Assembly (NCBI RefSeq): GCF_001425165.1
Contig: NZ_LMDU01000014.1
Coordinates: 109,858 to 173,857, forward strand
Direction of reading: 5' to 3'
Source of the DNA: Pelomonas sp. Root405
Lineage (GTDB): Bacteria; Pseudomonadota; Gammaproteobacteria; Burkholderiales; Burkholderiaceae_C
Length of the DNA stretch: 64,000 nt
Position 1 is the stretch's first letter. Every line of letters starts with the position of its first letter. The position numbers were made by a program, and so were the translations under genes. The notes beneath the pieces are model-generated. The model searched no databases. It was not told the origin of the DNA and was given only the letters and a program-made list of their open reading frames with translations. Below are positions 24,828 through 34,000 of the stretch, piece after piece.

Positions 24828-25757
24828 TCATTGGGCGGTCGGCATGACGATGTTGGCCTTCAGCTCTTTCATCGTCTTGATGAGCGTTCGTCCGTTGCGC
24901 TGAGCCTGGTCTTCCTTGTTGTTATTCATGACCACGTGAACGTCGAGGCCTGGCCGGTCCAACAGCTGAATCTGATGCCCAAGGCCCTCGAGTTCCGCAT
25001 CGTCGTAGTCGTAGTTGAACCGTCCGCCCGAGTGCCCAGAGCGGTCGTTCCATGCCGCGGCATTACGACCGTGCATTCGCACCAAAGCGTAGTCATCGCG
25101 CGTCGTCTCCCAGATGGCGGGGACGGTGTTGGCGAGGCCCGTTGGCTCGTCGACGATGGTGTGCACCACACCCAGCTCCCGCTGGAACGCGATGGTCTCG
25201 GCCGCATGGGGGCCGTCGAACCATTTGTCGCTGCGGAACTCGACGGTCAATGTGTGGCCGGCCATGCGCTCAACGCAATGGGCGACGTGGGCGTGGCCTG
25301 CCCGATTACGAACGAGCCATGGCGGGTACTGGAAGTGCACCAGGCCGAGCCGACCGGCTTCGCGCAGCGGCTGCAGCGCTTCCCTGAACCGCCGCCACAG
25401 TTCGTCGGCGAGTTCGCCTGGGACGTCGCGGTAGTAGATGACGCTCTTGAGCCTCAGCTCGCCGGGAAGCGCGTCTCGAAGGTCTGACGGCAAGACGGCC
25501 GGCGAGGTCTGGTGGCCCGTGAACAGCCGAAAGGCCTTCACGTTCATCACGAACTCATCCGGGGTTCGCTCCGCCCACAGGCGAGCGGTGTCGACGCTTG
25601 GCACGGCGTAGTAGCTCGAGTCGACCTCCACAAGCGGGAACTGGGTGGCGTAGTAGCCCAACCTGCTTTCATCCGTGGTGACCTCGGGCGGGTAGAAGCG
25701 ACCGGTGTCGATGAGGCTCTTGTCGGCCCAGGAGGCGGTGCCAATCCGGATGGTCAT
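24828..25757 (-). CDS. DUF72 (YecE-like) family protein
   Basis: A 309-residue TIM-barrel-like protein, M-T-I-R-I-G-T-A-S-W-A-D-K-S-L. It has the typical F-Y-P-P-E-V and F-P-L-V-E-V-D-S-S-Y-Y-A-V-P segments, then F-V-M-N-V-K-A-F-R-L-F-T-G-H, V-E-F-R-S-D-K-W-F and a late Y-A-L-V-R-M-H-G-R-N. DUF72 proteins have no settled activity; several occur with DNA repair genes. It is divergent from the UvrD-like helicase over a short region with a LexA-like box, which fits damage control of both. Confidence 0.85.
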   Translation of the reverse strand: MTIRIGTASWADKSLIDTGRFYPPEVTTDESRLGYYATQFPLVEVDSSYYAVPSVDTARLWAERTPDEFVMNVKAFRLFTGHQTSPAVLPSDLRDALPGELRLKSVIYYRDVPGELADELWRRFREALQPLREAGRLGLVHFQYPPWLVRNRAGHAHVAHCVERMAGHTLTVEFRSDKWFDGPHAAETIAFQRELGVVHTIVDEPTGLANTVPAIWETTRDDYALVRMHGRNAAAWNDRSGHSGGRFNYDYDDAELEGLGHQIQLLDRPGLDVHVVMNNNKEDQAQRNGRTLIKTMKELKANIVMPTAQ

Positions 25758-25780
25758 GAGGCGGCTGCCGTCGTTACATT

Positions 25781-25800
25781 TACTGTGGATGCATCCAGTA
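25781..25800. promoter_or_regulatory. LexA-like (SOS) box between DUF72 and uvrD-like genes
   Basis: TACTGT-GGATGCAT-CCAGTA: it keeps the key CTG-N10-CAG core and flanking TA/TA of a LexA operator, with one mismatch in the second half (CCAG for ACAG). It is 24 bases from the DUF72 start and just before the helicase gene. The assignment rests on sequence only. Confidence 0.55.
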
Positions 25801-25865
25801 TATTGATGCCTGCGCGGTGGCCTTCGCTGCTGCGCTGCCTCAGTTCTCCCGCCATGGGCCAACGC

Positions 25866-27956
25866 ATGAAAGAGCCCAGCTCCTCGCAACCTCAATCGCC
25901 CCGCCAAGAGCCACTGCCCTTCGCCGACCTCAATGCCCGGCAGCGCGAGGCTGTTGAGCACGGGCTGACCTCCGGGGACCAAGGGCCTCTGCTTGTCATC
26001 GCTGGCGCCGGTTCCGGCAAGACAAAGACGTTGGCCAGCCGGGTTGCGCGTCTGGTTCAAGCTGGCGCAGACCCAAGCCGCATCCTGCTGCTGACCTTCT
26101 CCCGGCGCGCCGCAGGCGAGATGGAGCAGCGGGTCGGCCGCGTGCTTCACAAGGTGCTGGGCTATTCGTCGAGCCAGGCACCGCCGACATTCCCCTGGGC
26201 GGGAACGTTCCACGGTGTCGGTGCACGGTTGCTTCGTGACTACGCCAACCGCATCGGCCTCGCTCCCAACTTCACCGTCTTGGACCGCGCGGATGCCGAA
26301 GACCTGATGGGCATGCAGCGGCAGGCGCTGGGGTTGGCGGAGAAGGTCGAGCGCTTCCCGCAGAAGGGGAGCTGCCTGGCCATCTATTCGCGTGTCATCA
26401 ACGCGCAGCTCCGGCTTGACCAGGTGCTGCAGCAGTTCTACCCATGGTGCTTCGGCGCCCTGGACGAGCTTAAGCAGCTCTTCAAATCGTATGCAGACGC
26501 CAAGCATCAGCAGCAGTGCCTCGACTACGACGACCTGCTGCTGTTCTGGGCGCACATGGCCGCCGACCCCTCCGTCGCTGCTGACCTTGGCCATCGGTTT
26601 GACCATGTGTTGGTTGACGAGTACCAAGACACAAACAGGCTGCAGGCAGCCATCCTACGGGGCCTCAAGCCGACGGGTCGGAACCTCACGGTGGTGGGCG
26701 ACGATGCCCAGGCCATTTACTCGTTCCGGGCGGCCGAGGTGAGGAACATCCTCGACTTCCCCGACCAGTTCGACCCGCCAGCGCGCATCGTGGCGCTCGA
26801 ACAGAACTACCGCTCAACGCGGCCCATCCTTGATGCTTCCAACGCCGTCATCGCGATGGCCAAGAACAGGCACGCGAAGTCCCTCTGGTCTGATAAGGAC
26901 TCGAGCGAGAGGCCGCGGCTGGTGGCTCTCCAGGACGAAGCCGCTCAGGCGACTTGGGTGGCCGACGACGTGCTCAGACGGCGAGAGGAGGGCATCAAGC
27001 TCATCCGACAGGCCGTGCTGTTTCGGACGGCCAGCCACAGCGCGCCGCTCGAGCTCGAACTGACGCGACGGAACATTCCCTTCAAGAAGTTCGGCGGCCT
27101 GAAGTTCCTGGAATCCACCCACGTCAAAGACGTGATGAGCGTACTGCGATGGGGGGAAAACCTGCGGGGGCGTCTCGCCGGCTTTCGCGTGTCGCAGCTG
27201 CTTGCAGGCTTCGGTCAGGTCAGCGCGCGAAAGCTTCTTGACGCCATCGAGGCCAGCCAGGACCCGCGCACGGCTTTGCAGGAGTTCAAGCCGCCGCCCG
27301 CAGCGGCCGAAGAGTGGAATGCGCTGCGCGACCTCATCGTGGACTTGGCTGCCAACAGCGAATGGCCATCTGACCTTGAGCGGGCCGTCGAGTGGTACCA
27401 GCCTCAGCTTGAACGGCTGCATGACGATGCGCCGATTCGGATGGCAGACCTGGACCAGATTTGCCGCATCGCCCAAGGCTACGGCACCCGCGAGCGGTTC
27501 TTGACCGAGCTGACCCTTGACCCACCGAACGCCAGCAGCGACGAGTCTGGCGTGCCGTCGCTCGATGAGGACTACCTCATTCTGTCGACCATCCATTCTG
27601 CGAAAGGGCAAGAGTGGCAGGCTGTGCACGTGCTGAACGTGGTCGATGGCTGCATACCTTCCGACATGTCCACCGGAAGCGAAGAGGAAATCGAAGAGGA
27701 ACGGCGGCTTCTGTACGTGGCGATGACGCGCGCCAAGCAGCATCTGTCGCTGGTGGCGCCCCAGCGGTACTACGTGAGACAGCAGCATCGCAGTGGCGAC
27801 ACGCACGTCTACGCCACCTTGACGAGGTTCATACCTGGCAAGGTTGCGCGTCTATTCGAGCACGTTGGTCCGACCCCGAAGCCGCGCGACGCAAAGCCGG
27901 CGCCCGCAGCACCTGTTCTGGACGTGGGAGCCAGGATTCGAGGCATGTGGGACTGA
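25866..27956 (+). CDS. UvrD/PcrA-like SF1A DNA helicase
   Basis: About 696 residues, the size of UvrD/Rep helicases. It has F-A-D-L-N-A-R-Q-R-E-A-V (Q motif), Walker A I-A-G-A-G-S-G-K-T-K-T (about 46-53), motif II V-D-E-Y-Q-D-T-N (about 249), motif III G-D-D-A-Q-A-I-Y-S-F-R, motif IV L-E-Q-N-Y-R-S-T, motif V T-I-H-S-A-K-G-Q-E-W and motif VI Y-V-A-M-T-R-A-K-Q. It is a 3'-5' helicase for repair. The start is uncertain: ATGs at 25806, 25854 and 25866 are in frame with no strong ribosome site. The AlkB-like gene follows within 3 bases. Confidence 0.92.
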   Translation: MKEPSSSQPQSPRQEPLPFADLNARQREAVEHGLTSGDQGPLLVIAGAGSGKTKTLASRVARLVQAGADPSRILLLTFSRRAAGEMEQRVGRVLHKVLGYSSSQAPPTFPWAGTFHGVGARLLRDYANRIGLAPNFTVLDRADAEDLMGMQRQALGLAEKVERFPQKGSCLAIYSRVINAQLRLDQVLQQFYPWCFGALDELKQLFKSYADAKHQQQCLDYDDLLLFWAHMAADPSVAADLGHRFDHVLVDEYQDTNRLQAAILRGLKPTGRNLTVVGDDAQAIYSFRAAEVRNILDFPDQFDPPARIVALEQNYRSTRPILDASNAVIAMAKNRHAKSLWSDKDSSERPRLVALQDEAAQATWVADDVLRRREEGIKLIRQAVLFRTASHSAPLELELTRRNIPFKKFGGLKFLESTHVKDVMSVLRWGENLRGRLAGFRVSQLLAGFGQVSARKLLDAIEASQDPRTALQEFKPPPAAAEEWNALRDLIVDLAANSEWPSDLERAVEWYQPQLERLHDDAPIRMADLDQICRIAQGYGTRERFLTELTLDPPNASSDESGVPSLDEDYLILSTIHSAKGQEWQAVHVLNVVDGCIPSDMSTGSEEEIEEERRLLYVAMTRAKQHLSLVAPQRYYVRQQHRSGDTHVYATLTRFIPGKVARLFEHVGPTPKPRDAKPAPAAPVLDVGARIRGMWD

Positions 27957-27959
27957 GCA

Positions 27960-28544
27960 GTGCAGCAAGAATCGCTTTTTGCCGACCTGGCGCCTTCGCC
28001 GGGCGCGCTACCTGAAGGCCTTGTGTACGAGCCTGAGTTCCTGTCGCGGGAGGAAGAGGATGGGCTCATTGAAGTCGTCCGACAGCTGCCGCTGCAAGAG
28101 GCAAAGTACAAGGAGTACACGGCGCGCAGACGGGTCGTGAGCTACGGTGGCAAGTTCGACTACGACTCGAACGAGCTGCTGCCCTCTGCTGAGCTTGACG
28201 AGGCGCTGCTGCCGCTGCGCGCCCGAGTCGCTGTGTGGGCGGGCGTGGAGCCGGAGGAACTGGTGCACGCGCTGGTCGCCGAGTATTCCCCGGGGACGCC
28301 TCTCGGTTGGCACCGCGATGTACCCGACTTCGAGAGCATCTTTGGCGTTTCGCTCGGCAGCGACGCTTTGCTGCGCTTTCGCCCCTATCCGCCTGACCAG
28401 CCGAGGAAGGAAGATGTCATCAAGCTGAGCGTGATGCCTCGCTCCATCTACGCTATGAGAGGGGCGGCAAGGTGGGATTGGCAGCACAGCGTGGCGCCGG
28501 TTCACGAGCTGCGCTGGTCCATCACGTTTCGGACGCCTCGCTGA
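27960..28544 (+). CDS. AlkB-like 2-oxoglutarate/Fe(II) dioxygenase
   Basis: A 194-residue protein of the AlkB family, which oxidatively removes alkyl groups from DNA or RNA bases. It has the iron ligands in G-W-H-R-D-V-P-D (His and Asp, about residues 120-122), the distal His in Q-H-S-V-A-P, and the 2-oxoglutarate-binding R-W-S-I-T-F-R near the C-terminus. The N-terminus Q-Q-E-S-L-F-A-D-L resembles ALKBH2-type proteins. It starts at GTG 27960, directly after the helicase stop, so the two form an operon under the LexA-like box. Confidence 0.9.
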   Translation: MQQESLFADLAPSPGALPEGLVYEPEFLSREEEDGLIEVVRQLPLQEAKYKEYTARRRVVSYGGKFDYDSNELLPSAELDEALLPLRARVAVWAGVEPEELVHALVAEYSPGTPLGWHRDVPDFESIFGVSLGSDALLRFRPYPPDQPRKEDVIKLSVMPRSIYAMRGAARWDWQHSVAPVHELRWSITFRTPR

Positions 28545-28777
28545 CCAGCGTCCCGCGGCCTGGAGGTGACGTTTGTACTGACACGTCGTCTTGTTTGTGG
28601 ATGACCCCCCACCGACACGTCTCTACTAGGCACACACAGCCATACTGCTGCGTGTGCGGGGCGACCTCCAGCTAGTTCCTGTCAGCTCTTGCTAGGAAAT
28701 GGCTGCTGCGCACAGAACGCGCCGCGCGCTGGTTCTGCGCCAGTGCAATCTGCCAACGACTTCACCCTTGTCTGAGC
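28545..28777. other. short intergenic region with two nested inverted repeats
   Basis: After the AlkB gene, a 10-base stem with one mismatch (about 28630-28639 with 28648-28657) and an outer CTGGAGGT/ACCTCCAG pair about 100 bases apart enclose the region. There is no U-tract after the inner stem, so it is not a clear terminator. No open frame is supported. Confidence 0.35.
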
Positions 28778-29545
28778 ATGAATGCTGACGATGCCGCTGA
28801 GCTGATTGCTCTATGTGACCAAGTCTCTGAGGACTTGGAAAGATTCGACCAAGGCGGGCCCCTCAGTGTGGGGTCAAAGTTCGCGACCATCATCGAGCCG
28901 CTGATGGTTGGCAATGAACTGATTCCCGAGTTGAGGAGGGTCATATCCGCGACGGACGTCTTCGGACTGAAAGGGGCCATACGCGGCCTTCAGGGAAGCA
29001 CGACCTATTCGCAGGGGCGGGCTGCGCATGATTACGGACATGCGATTGCCACAATAAAGAATGCGCTTCAGCGTCTTGCTAGCACTCAGGCTTCCGCGCC
29101 CTTGGTGGTTCCGGAAAACGCAGCTCCAATCGGTGCAGCGCCGACGTCGGATTTCCCCCGCATAGAGGACCTACTTCATCCGGAAATCGTGGCGCACGCG
29201 GTACCGCTTTTCCATGGTGGGCACTTGCGCGAATCGGTTCTGAACGGCGTGCTCGCCGTCTTCGGCATGATTAAGGCTCGTACTGGCCTAGACATGGATG
29301 GCAAAGAGCTGGTGGGGCAGGCGTTCGGCCTGGAGAACGGACGTCTTATCTTCAGCGACGTGGATTCGACTTCAGGCCGGAACGACCAGAAGGGGTTTCT
29401 GTTGGTCTACGAAGGAATTTTCACGGGGGTGAGAAACGTGAAGTCCCACTCTCTGGCGCACGACCTGACCAAGGAGAAGGCGGCTCAGTACCTTGTGATG
29501 CTCAGCCTGCTTGCGCGTCGTGTTGAGGAATGCAAGGAGCGCTAG
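28778..29545 (+). CDS. TIGR02391 (Ymh-like) family protein
   Basis: A 255-residue protein. The C-terminal half has the TIGR02391 pattern: L-H-P-E-I-V-A-H-A-V-P-L-F-H-G-G-H-L-R-E-S, then K-E-L-V-G-Q-A-F, a G-F-L-L-V-Y-E-G-I-F-T-G-V-R-N segment and K-S-H near the end. The N-terminal part (1-110) is helical. The family is widespread on mobile and defence islands, with no proven activity. It lies alone between two convergent neighbours; ATG 28778 is the clear start. Confidence 0.75.
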   Translation: MNADDAAELIALCDQVSEDLERFDQGGPLSVGSKFATIIEPLMVGNELIPELRRVISATDVFGLKGAIRGLQGSTTYSQGRAAHDYGHAIATIKNALQRLASTQASAPLVVPENAAPIGAAPTSDFPRIEDLLHPEIVAHAVPLFHGGHLRESVLNGVLAVFGMIKARTGLDMDGKELVGQAFGLENGRLIFSDVDSTSGRNDQKGFLLVYEGIFTGVRNVKSHSLAHDLTKEKAAQYLVMLSLLARRVEECKER

Positions 29546-29643
29546 CTCAAGCAGTTCCGTAGACTGATGGCCTCCAAGGGCAACAGGGGTGTCCCTCACG
29601 AAAGGTGCCGGAGACACCTTGGCGCGTCGAACTGGCCCCGACC

Positions 29644-30621
29644 TCAGGCAGCTTCCAGGTAGTGCTGGTAGTACGGCCGTTCGCGGTCGTCGAGGATGGC
29701 TTGCTGGGCGGGCAGGTCGTTGACGTCAGGGTTGAGCCAGGCCTGCAGGTTCTCTTGCCGAAGCGGGATGACGCACCGGTCGTGCCCGGCGTTCCGGACC
29801 TCCTCCGGCGGCTCGTCAGTGATGAACGCAACCGAAAGCAGGCCCTCCTCGGTCTCGTTGCGCGCCTTCCAGTGCGCCCATAGACAGGCGACCATCATCG
29901 TCTTGCCGTAGTCCGGCTTGAACTGGATGACGATGTCGGTCGGCTCCTCGCCCGGGCGAAGTTCGCGGCCCTCCGCCTCGTGCAAGTTCACATGCTCATA
30001 AAACCAGTCCACCATCATGATGGCGTGGGTCTGGCCCCATTCACCGCGCCAAAACTTCTCGAGCGAATCGCGCCGTGCGTTGAACGTGCCCGGGTATTCC
30101 TCGTCGTACATGGGCGTGGCGCGAGCCGGACGGCAGCGGTATCGCATTGGCATCACCGTCAGCTCGCCATCGACCATCGCCATCGCCGGCGCGTACCAGC
30201 CGGGGAAGATTCGGGAGTCGGACTCGACCGGCGTCATCCGGTTGATGTCAGCAATCTTCGCCTGGTTCCACTTAATTTTGTTGTTAGCAATGCGGACCTC
30301 TTCGTGCGCGCCTTTATTTGGCTTGTCCGGCTTCGCGGCAATCTTGCGCTCAGCGTCGGCCAGCCGCGTGCGCTGCTCGAACAGCTGCTTTTCGTAGACC
30401 AGCGCCTCGTTCTTCCGGCACTGCCGGATGAGCTCCCAGACTTCGCGCTCCTCATCGGACTGAGGATTCGCGAACGCCAGCTCCATCCCACGCGGCACCA
30501 AGAGCTTCGCGCCCTGAGCTTTCTTGAAGAACAGGTCCTTGAAGGCGCTGATGCTGACTTTTGCGCGGAACTCGCGCACGTACTTTCGATAGTCAGCCCA
30601 GAGTTGAGCGCTGTAACAGAT
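29644..30621 (-). CDS. SRAP (YedK/HMCES-like) abasic-site protein with an ATC start
   Basis: A 325-326-residue protein of the SOS-response-associated peptidase family, which crosslinks to abasic sites in single-stranded DNA through Cys2. The frame is open upstream of the first ordinary start (GTG 30579) and encodes C-Y-S-A-Q-L-W-A-D-Y-R-K-Y, the invariant N-terminus. The codon before this Cys is ATC (30621-30619), not ATG, with GGAG six bases upstream. Also present are F-N-A-R-R-D-S, the active-site Glu in W-F-Y-E-H and His in G-H-D-R-C-V-I-P. It is longer than E. coli YedK because of a central helical insert (residues about 60-135). Confidence 0.85.
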   Translation of the reverse strand: MCYSAQLWADYRKYVREFRAKVSISAFKDLFFKKAQGAKLLVPRGMELAFANPQSDEEREVWELIRQCRKNEALVYEKQLFEQRTRLADAERKIAAKPDKPNKGAHEEVRIANNKIKWNQAKIADINRMTPVESDSRIFPGWYAPAMAMVDGELTVMPMRYRCRPARATPMYDEEYPGTFNARRDSLEKFWRGEWGQTHAIMMVDWFYEHVNLHEAEGRELRPGEEPTDIVIQFKPDYGKTMMVACLWAHWKARNETEEGLLSVAFITDEPPEEVRNAGHDRCVIPLRQENLQAWLNPDVNDLPAQQAILDDRERPYYQHYLEAA

Positions 30622-30632
30622 GATGTTCTCCT

Positions 30633-30770
30633 TCAGCCTGGCGCCGCGGATGCTACCCGCCGCGGATGTGCGATGGATTCGGGCTGCTGGACGCTGTGCA
30701 TGTGGCGCTGCGCGTCGGACAGGAGCCGTCGTTCCTTGTACGCGGCCTCAGCCGCGACCACCGCTGGCAT
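30633..30770 (-). CDS. possible 45-residue leader ORF upstream of the SRAP gene
   Basis: M-P-A-V-V-A-A-E-A-A-Y-K-E-R-R-L-L to R-V-A-S-A-A-P-G. Its TGA stop lies nine bases before the SRAP ATC start and adjoins the SRAP ribosome site (TGAAGGAG). It could help ribosomes load on the unusual start. No family or strong ribosome site was seen, so it may be chance. Confidence 0.3.
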   Translation of the reverse strand: MPAVVAAEAAYKERRLLSDAQRHMHSVQQPESIAHPRRVASAAPG

Positions 30771-30864
30771 GGCGGTCCCGCAGTCAGGGGGAACGTGAAT
30801 TCCACCCCCTAGAACATGGCGTATCGTGGACCGCAATACAAACGCGACCCACCGAATCTGCCCC

Positions 30865-31062
30865 ATGCCTGCCGACAAAACCGTGCCAATGAGCTTTCGG
30901 TTTCCACCGAAGTTCAAAGCGTTGCTGGAGGCCGCTGCTGACCGGGAGAACCGGAGCCTGACGAACACGCTGGAAACGGTGCTGTACGCCTACTGCCAGC
31001 AGCACGGCATCGACGTGGAAACGGCCAAGACCGTCGCCAAGCCCCAGGGAGGGAAGAAGTGA
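30865..31062 (+). CDS. ribbon-helix-helix (Arc-like) regulator
   Basis: A 65-residue protein, M-P-A-D-K-T-V-P-M-S-F-R-F-P-P-K-F-K-A-L-L-E-A-A-A-D-R-E-N-R-S-L-T-N. The S-F-R-F-P strand followed by two helices and a N-R-S-L-T-N turn is the ribbon-helix-helix DNA-binding pattern. Its TGA overlaps the GTG start of the giant helicase-nuclease (GTGA), so it probably autoregulates that operon. An upstream GTG at 30826 would add 13 residues, but ATG 30865 suits the fold. Confidence 0.75.
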   Translation: MPADKTVPMSFRFPPKFKALLEAAADRENRSLTNTLETVLYAYCQQHGIDVETAKTVAKPQGGKK

Positions 31063-34000
31063 ACGAATCGAACAACCGTGTGCGCGAGCTGCTGGAGTAC
31101 ATCGAGCAGGTCGAAAAGCTGAAGACAAAGCCGGCCTTTTCGGTGCCGACCGAGTTTTTCGCCGCGCACCAGCATGAGCTCCAAGGGCTGCCGGAATTGC
31201 AGTTCAACCTGCAGTCCGATGGTGACGACGTCTGGCTCCGCGTGCCTCGCCTGCAGGAGATTGGGCCGCCCGACTTGGACGAAAAAACGGCTCCCTGGGT
31301 CACGCTGCCGAAGAGCCCTGACAAGCTGCCCGAGCTGAAGAGCGAGGTCATCCTCTACGAAGGCCGGCGCGAAGTCGCCCGCGAGCGGCTTGAAGACCAC
31401 CCCGAAGTCCAGGAAGTGTTCGATTGGTACATCGAGTTTCAGTGGAACCCGTGGGCCGCGGCAGAACGTCCGCGCCGCAAAACCATCGCAAGGTACAACG
31501 ACCTGTTCTCTTTGCAGCAGGCCATCGCGCTCGAGGGCGCCGAGACCCCGTTGGAGCTGGCCTGGGGCATTGGCTACGCCTCGTGGAAGAAGCAGGGCTT
31601 TGCCACGCCGCTGAAGCATCCGTTGCTGGTGCAGTCCTGTGAAGTCACGCTCAACGAGAAGACCTTCGACCTTGAGGTCCGGCCGCGCGACATCGAGCCT
31701 CGACTGGAATCCGACACGTACGCCGAGATGGAGCTGCCCGGCGTTCGGCAGCTTGAGGCGTTCTGGAAGGCGTCGCTGGCCAGCGGCGCGCACCGCCTCA
31801 ACCCGTTCGACCCATCGACTTTTGAGGGCACTTTGAAGGCTGCCGTGGGTCATCTCGACCCGACCGGCGCGTATGAAGCTCGGACCGAGGATGTGTCCCT
31901 ACCGGTGCCGAACGACAAGCTCCGGATTACGAGCACCTGGGTCATCTACGGCCGCAAGCGTTCGGCCGACATCTTCCTTGAGGACATCCGCCGGCTCAAG
32001 AAGGTTATCGAGGAGGTCCAAGAGCTACCCGGCGTCATCCGCAGCTTCGTCGAGCCCGGCGACTCGACCGTGCGCGTGCACGCCGAGCAGCCGTTCCGCG
32101 GTCTCTCCTCGAGCGACAGCACCGACGGCGCGCAGGAGCTGTACTTTCCCATGCCATACAACGATGAGCAGGTCTCCATCGTTCAGAAGCTGGCGAACAA
32201 CGACGGCGTCGTCGTTCAGGGGCCGCCCGGAACAGGCAAGACGCACACCATCGCAAACGTCATCTGTCACTACCTTGCTCTTGGCAAGCGAGTGCTGGTC
32301 ACGGCCAAGAGCGAATCCGCGCTCGCGGTCCTGCAGGAGAAGCTCCCCGAACGCATACGGCCCTTGAGCGTGTCGCTGCTCTCGGACGAGCGCGACGGCA
32401 TGAAGCAGTTCGAGCACGCCATCCAGACGATTGCCTCCAACCTGGCCGCCATCATCCCGTCCCGGGCCGAAAGCACCATAGCGGCGGCCGAGGCCAAGCT
32501 GAGCCAGCTGCACGCCAAGATTTCGCATCTGGACCGCACCGTTGGCGAGCACGCTGGCAAGCACATGCGGAACTATTCTTTTCAGGGTCAGGACGTCACG
32601 CCGGAGGAGATGGCGAGGCTGGTGCTCAGCCAAGTGGACGAGCACACCTGGTTCGACGACGAGCCGCCGACCTCGAAGGATGGCTCTATCCCGTTCACAG
32701 GCGACGACGTCAACGCGCTGCGACAGGCGCGCATGCGCGTCGCGGGCGACCTCCCTTACGTTGGGTGCAAGCTGCCTCGGCCAGATGAGCTGTCGCCGTG
32801 GGCTGTCCTCGCCACGTTGCGGCGTGACCTGCTCCGCGCCCAGTCCATCGACGCCAGCGTCACGCAAGGAGACGTGTTCGCTCTGGTGAATTCGAGCCTG
32901 CCAATTTTCGAAGAGGCACAGGCGCTGCTGGCGTTCCTTGAGGAGCGCCTGACGCTGAAAGCAAAGGTTGCCGGAGCCACCCAACTCGACGCGCTGAAGG
33001 CTCGGCTTGCGGACATGCAAGCGACTGACCCGTTGCTGCAGGGGCTAGTGGCGCTGTGCGGCGACCTCCAGCACTTGGAGAAAGTCCGCAAGGCGGCGTT
33101 GACTCGCGCAGTTGCGTTGCCGGCCGATGCGGAGCTCAACGAAGACTACGTCGAGGCCGTGCGGCGGCTGGTTGAGAGCAAGAGTGCGTTCAAACTGCCG
33201 TTTGGCAGCGGCGCTGCTCGCAAGCTCATCGCAGAAACAACGGTCGCCGGCAGCGCGCCGCCTAGCCCAGGGGATTGGGCGTACATCCAGGAAGCCATGG
33301 AGTGGCGAGGAGACGCCCGCAAGGCCGTGGCGCGGTGGAACATCCTCGGAGCAGAATTCGGCCTGGAATCGGCCAACGAAGGCCTCGAGGCGAGCTTCCG
33401 GCGCATCTGTCAGGTGGCCGGGCATGTCGAGGATGCTCGACGGCTGAACTTTGATTTCGACGCCAAGCTTCACCCGCTTTTCACAGAGGTGTTCGGTAAG
33501 CCTACCGCTGACCGCATGTGGGACCAAGGTGAGCCCTTCGTCGCTGCAGCCGCTGCCAGCTTGCATGCCCACATCGAGAAGAGCCGCCTTGCGTACGCCC
33601 TTAAGCGGCTACAGGAGCTCGTGCGTGCGCTCGACGGCAAGACCGGCGCGGTGGTCGACCACCTGCGCCGCTTCCTCGCCGCGTCGCTTGACCAGCCTGC
33701 CGCAGATGAGTCGGTGCTGCAAGCCACATGGCAAGCGCTGCAGTCGGAGGTGAGCCGCCTAGCGGCTTTGGTTCCATACCTAGAGGAAATCGAGAGTGTC
33801 TCGAAGCGCATCCGCGACGCCGGCGCGCCGAAGTGGGCTGCGCGCATCCGTACGTTGCCAGCCACCGAAGACCTCGACATTGTGACCCCGACGACTTGGC
33901 TTGACGCTTGGAACTGGCGGCGTGCGGTCATGTTCCTGGAGCTTATCGACGGGCATCACCGCCTTCGTGAACTGTTCGAGGAACGCCGGACGCTGTCAAC

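Noticed and set aside
24828..26627. Single 599-codon minus-strand frame
   Set aside because: Only the part up to 25757 is the DUF72 gene; the upstream part is a shadow of the UvrD-like helicase.
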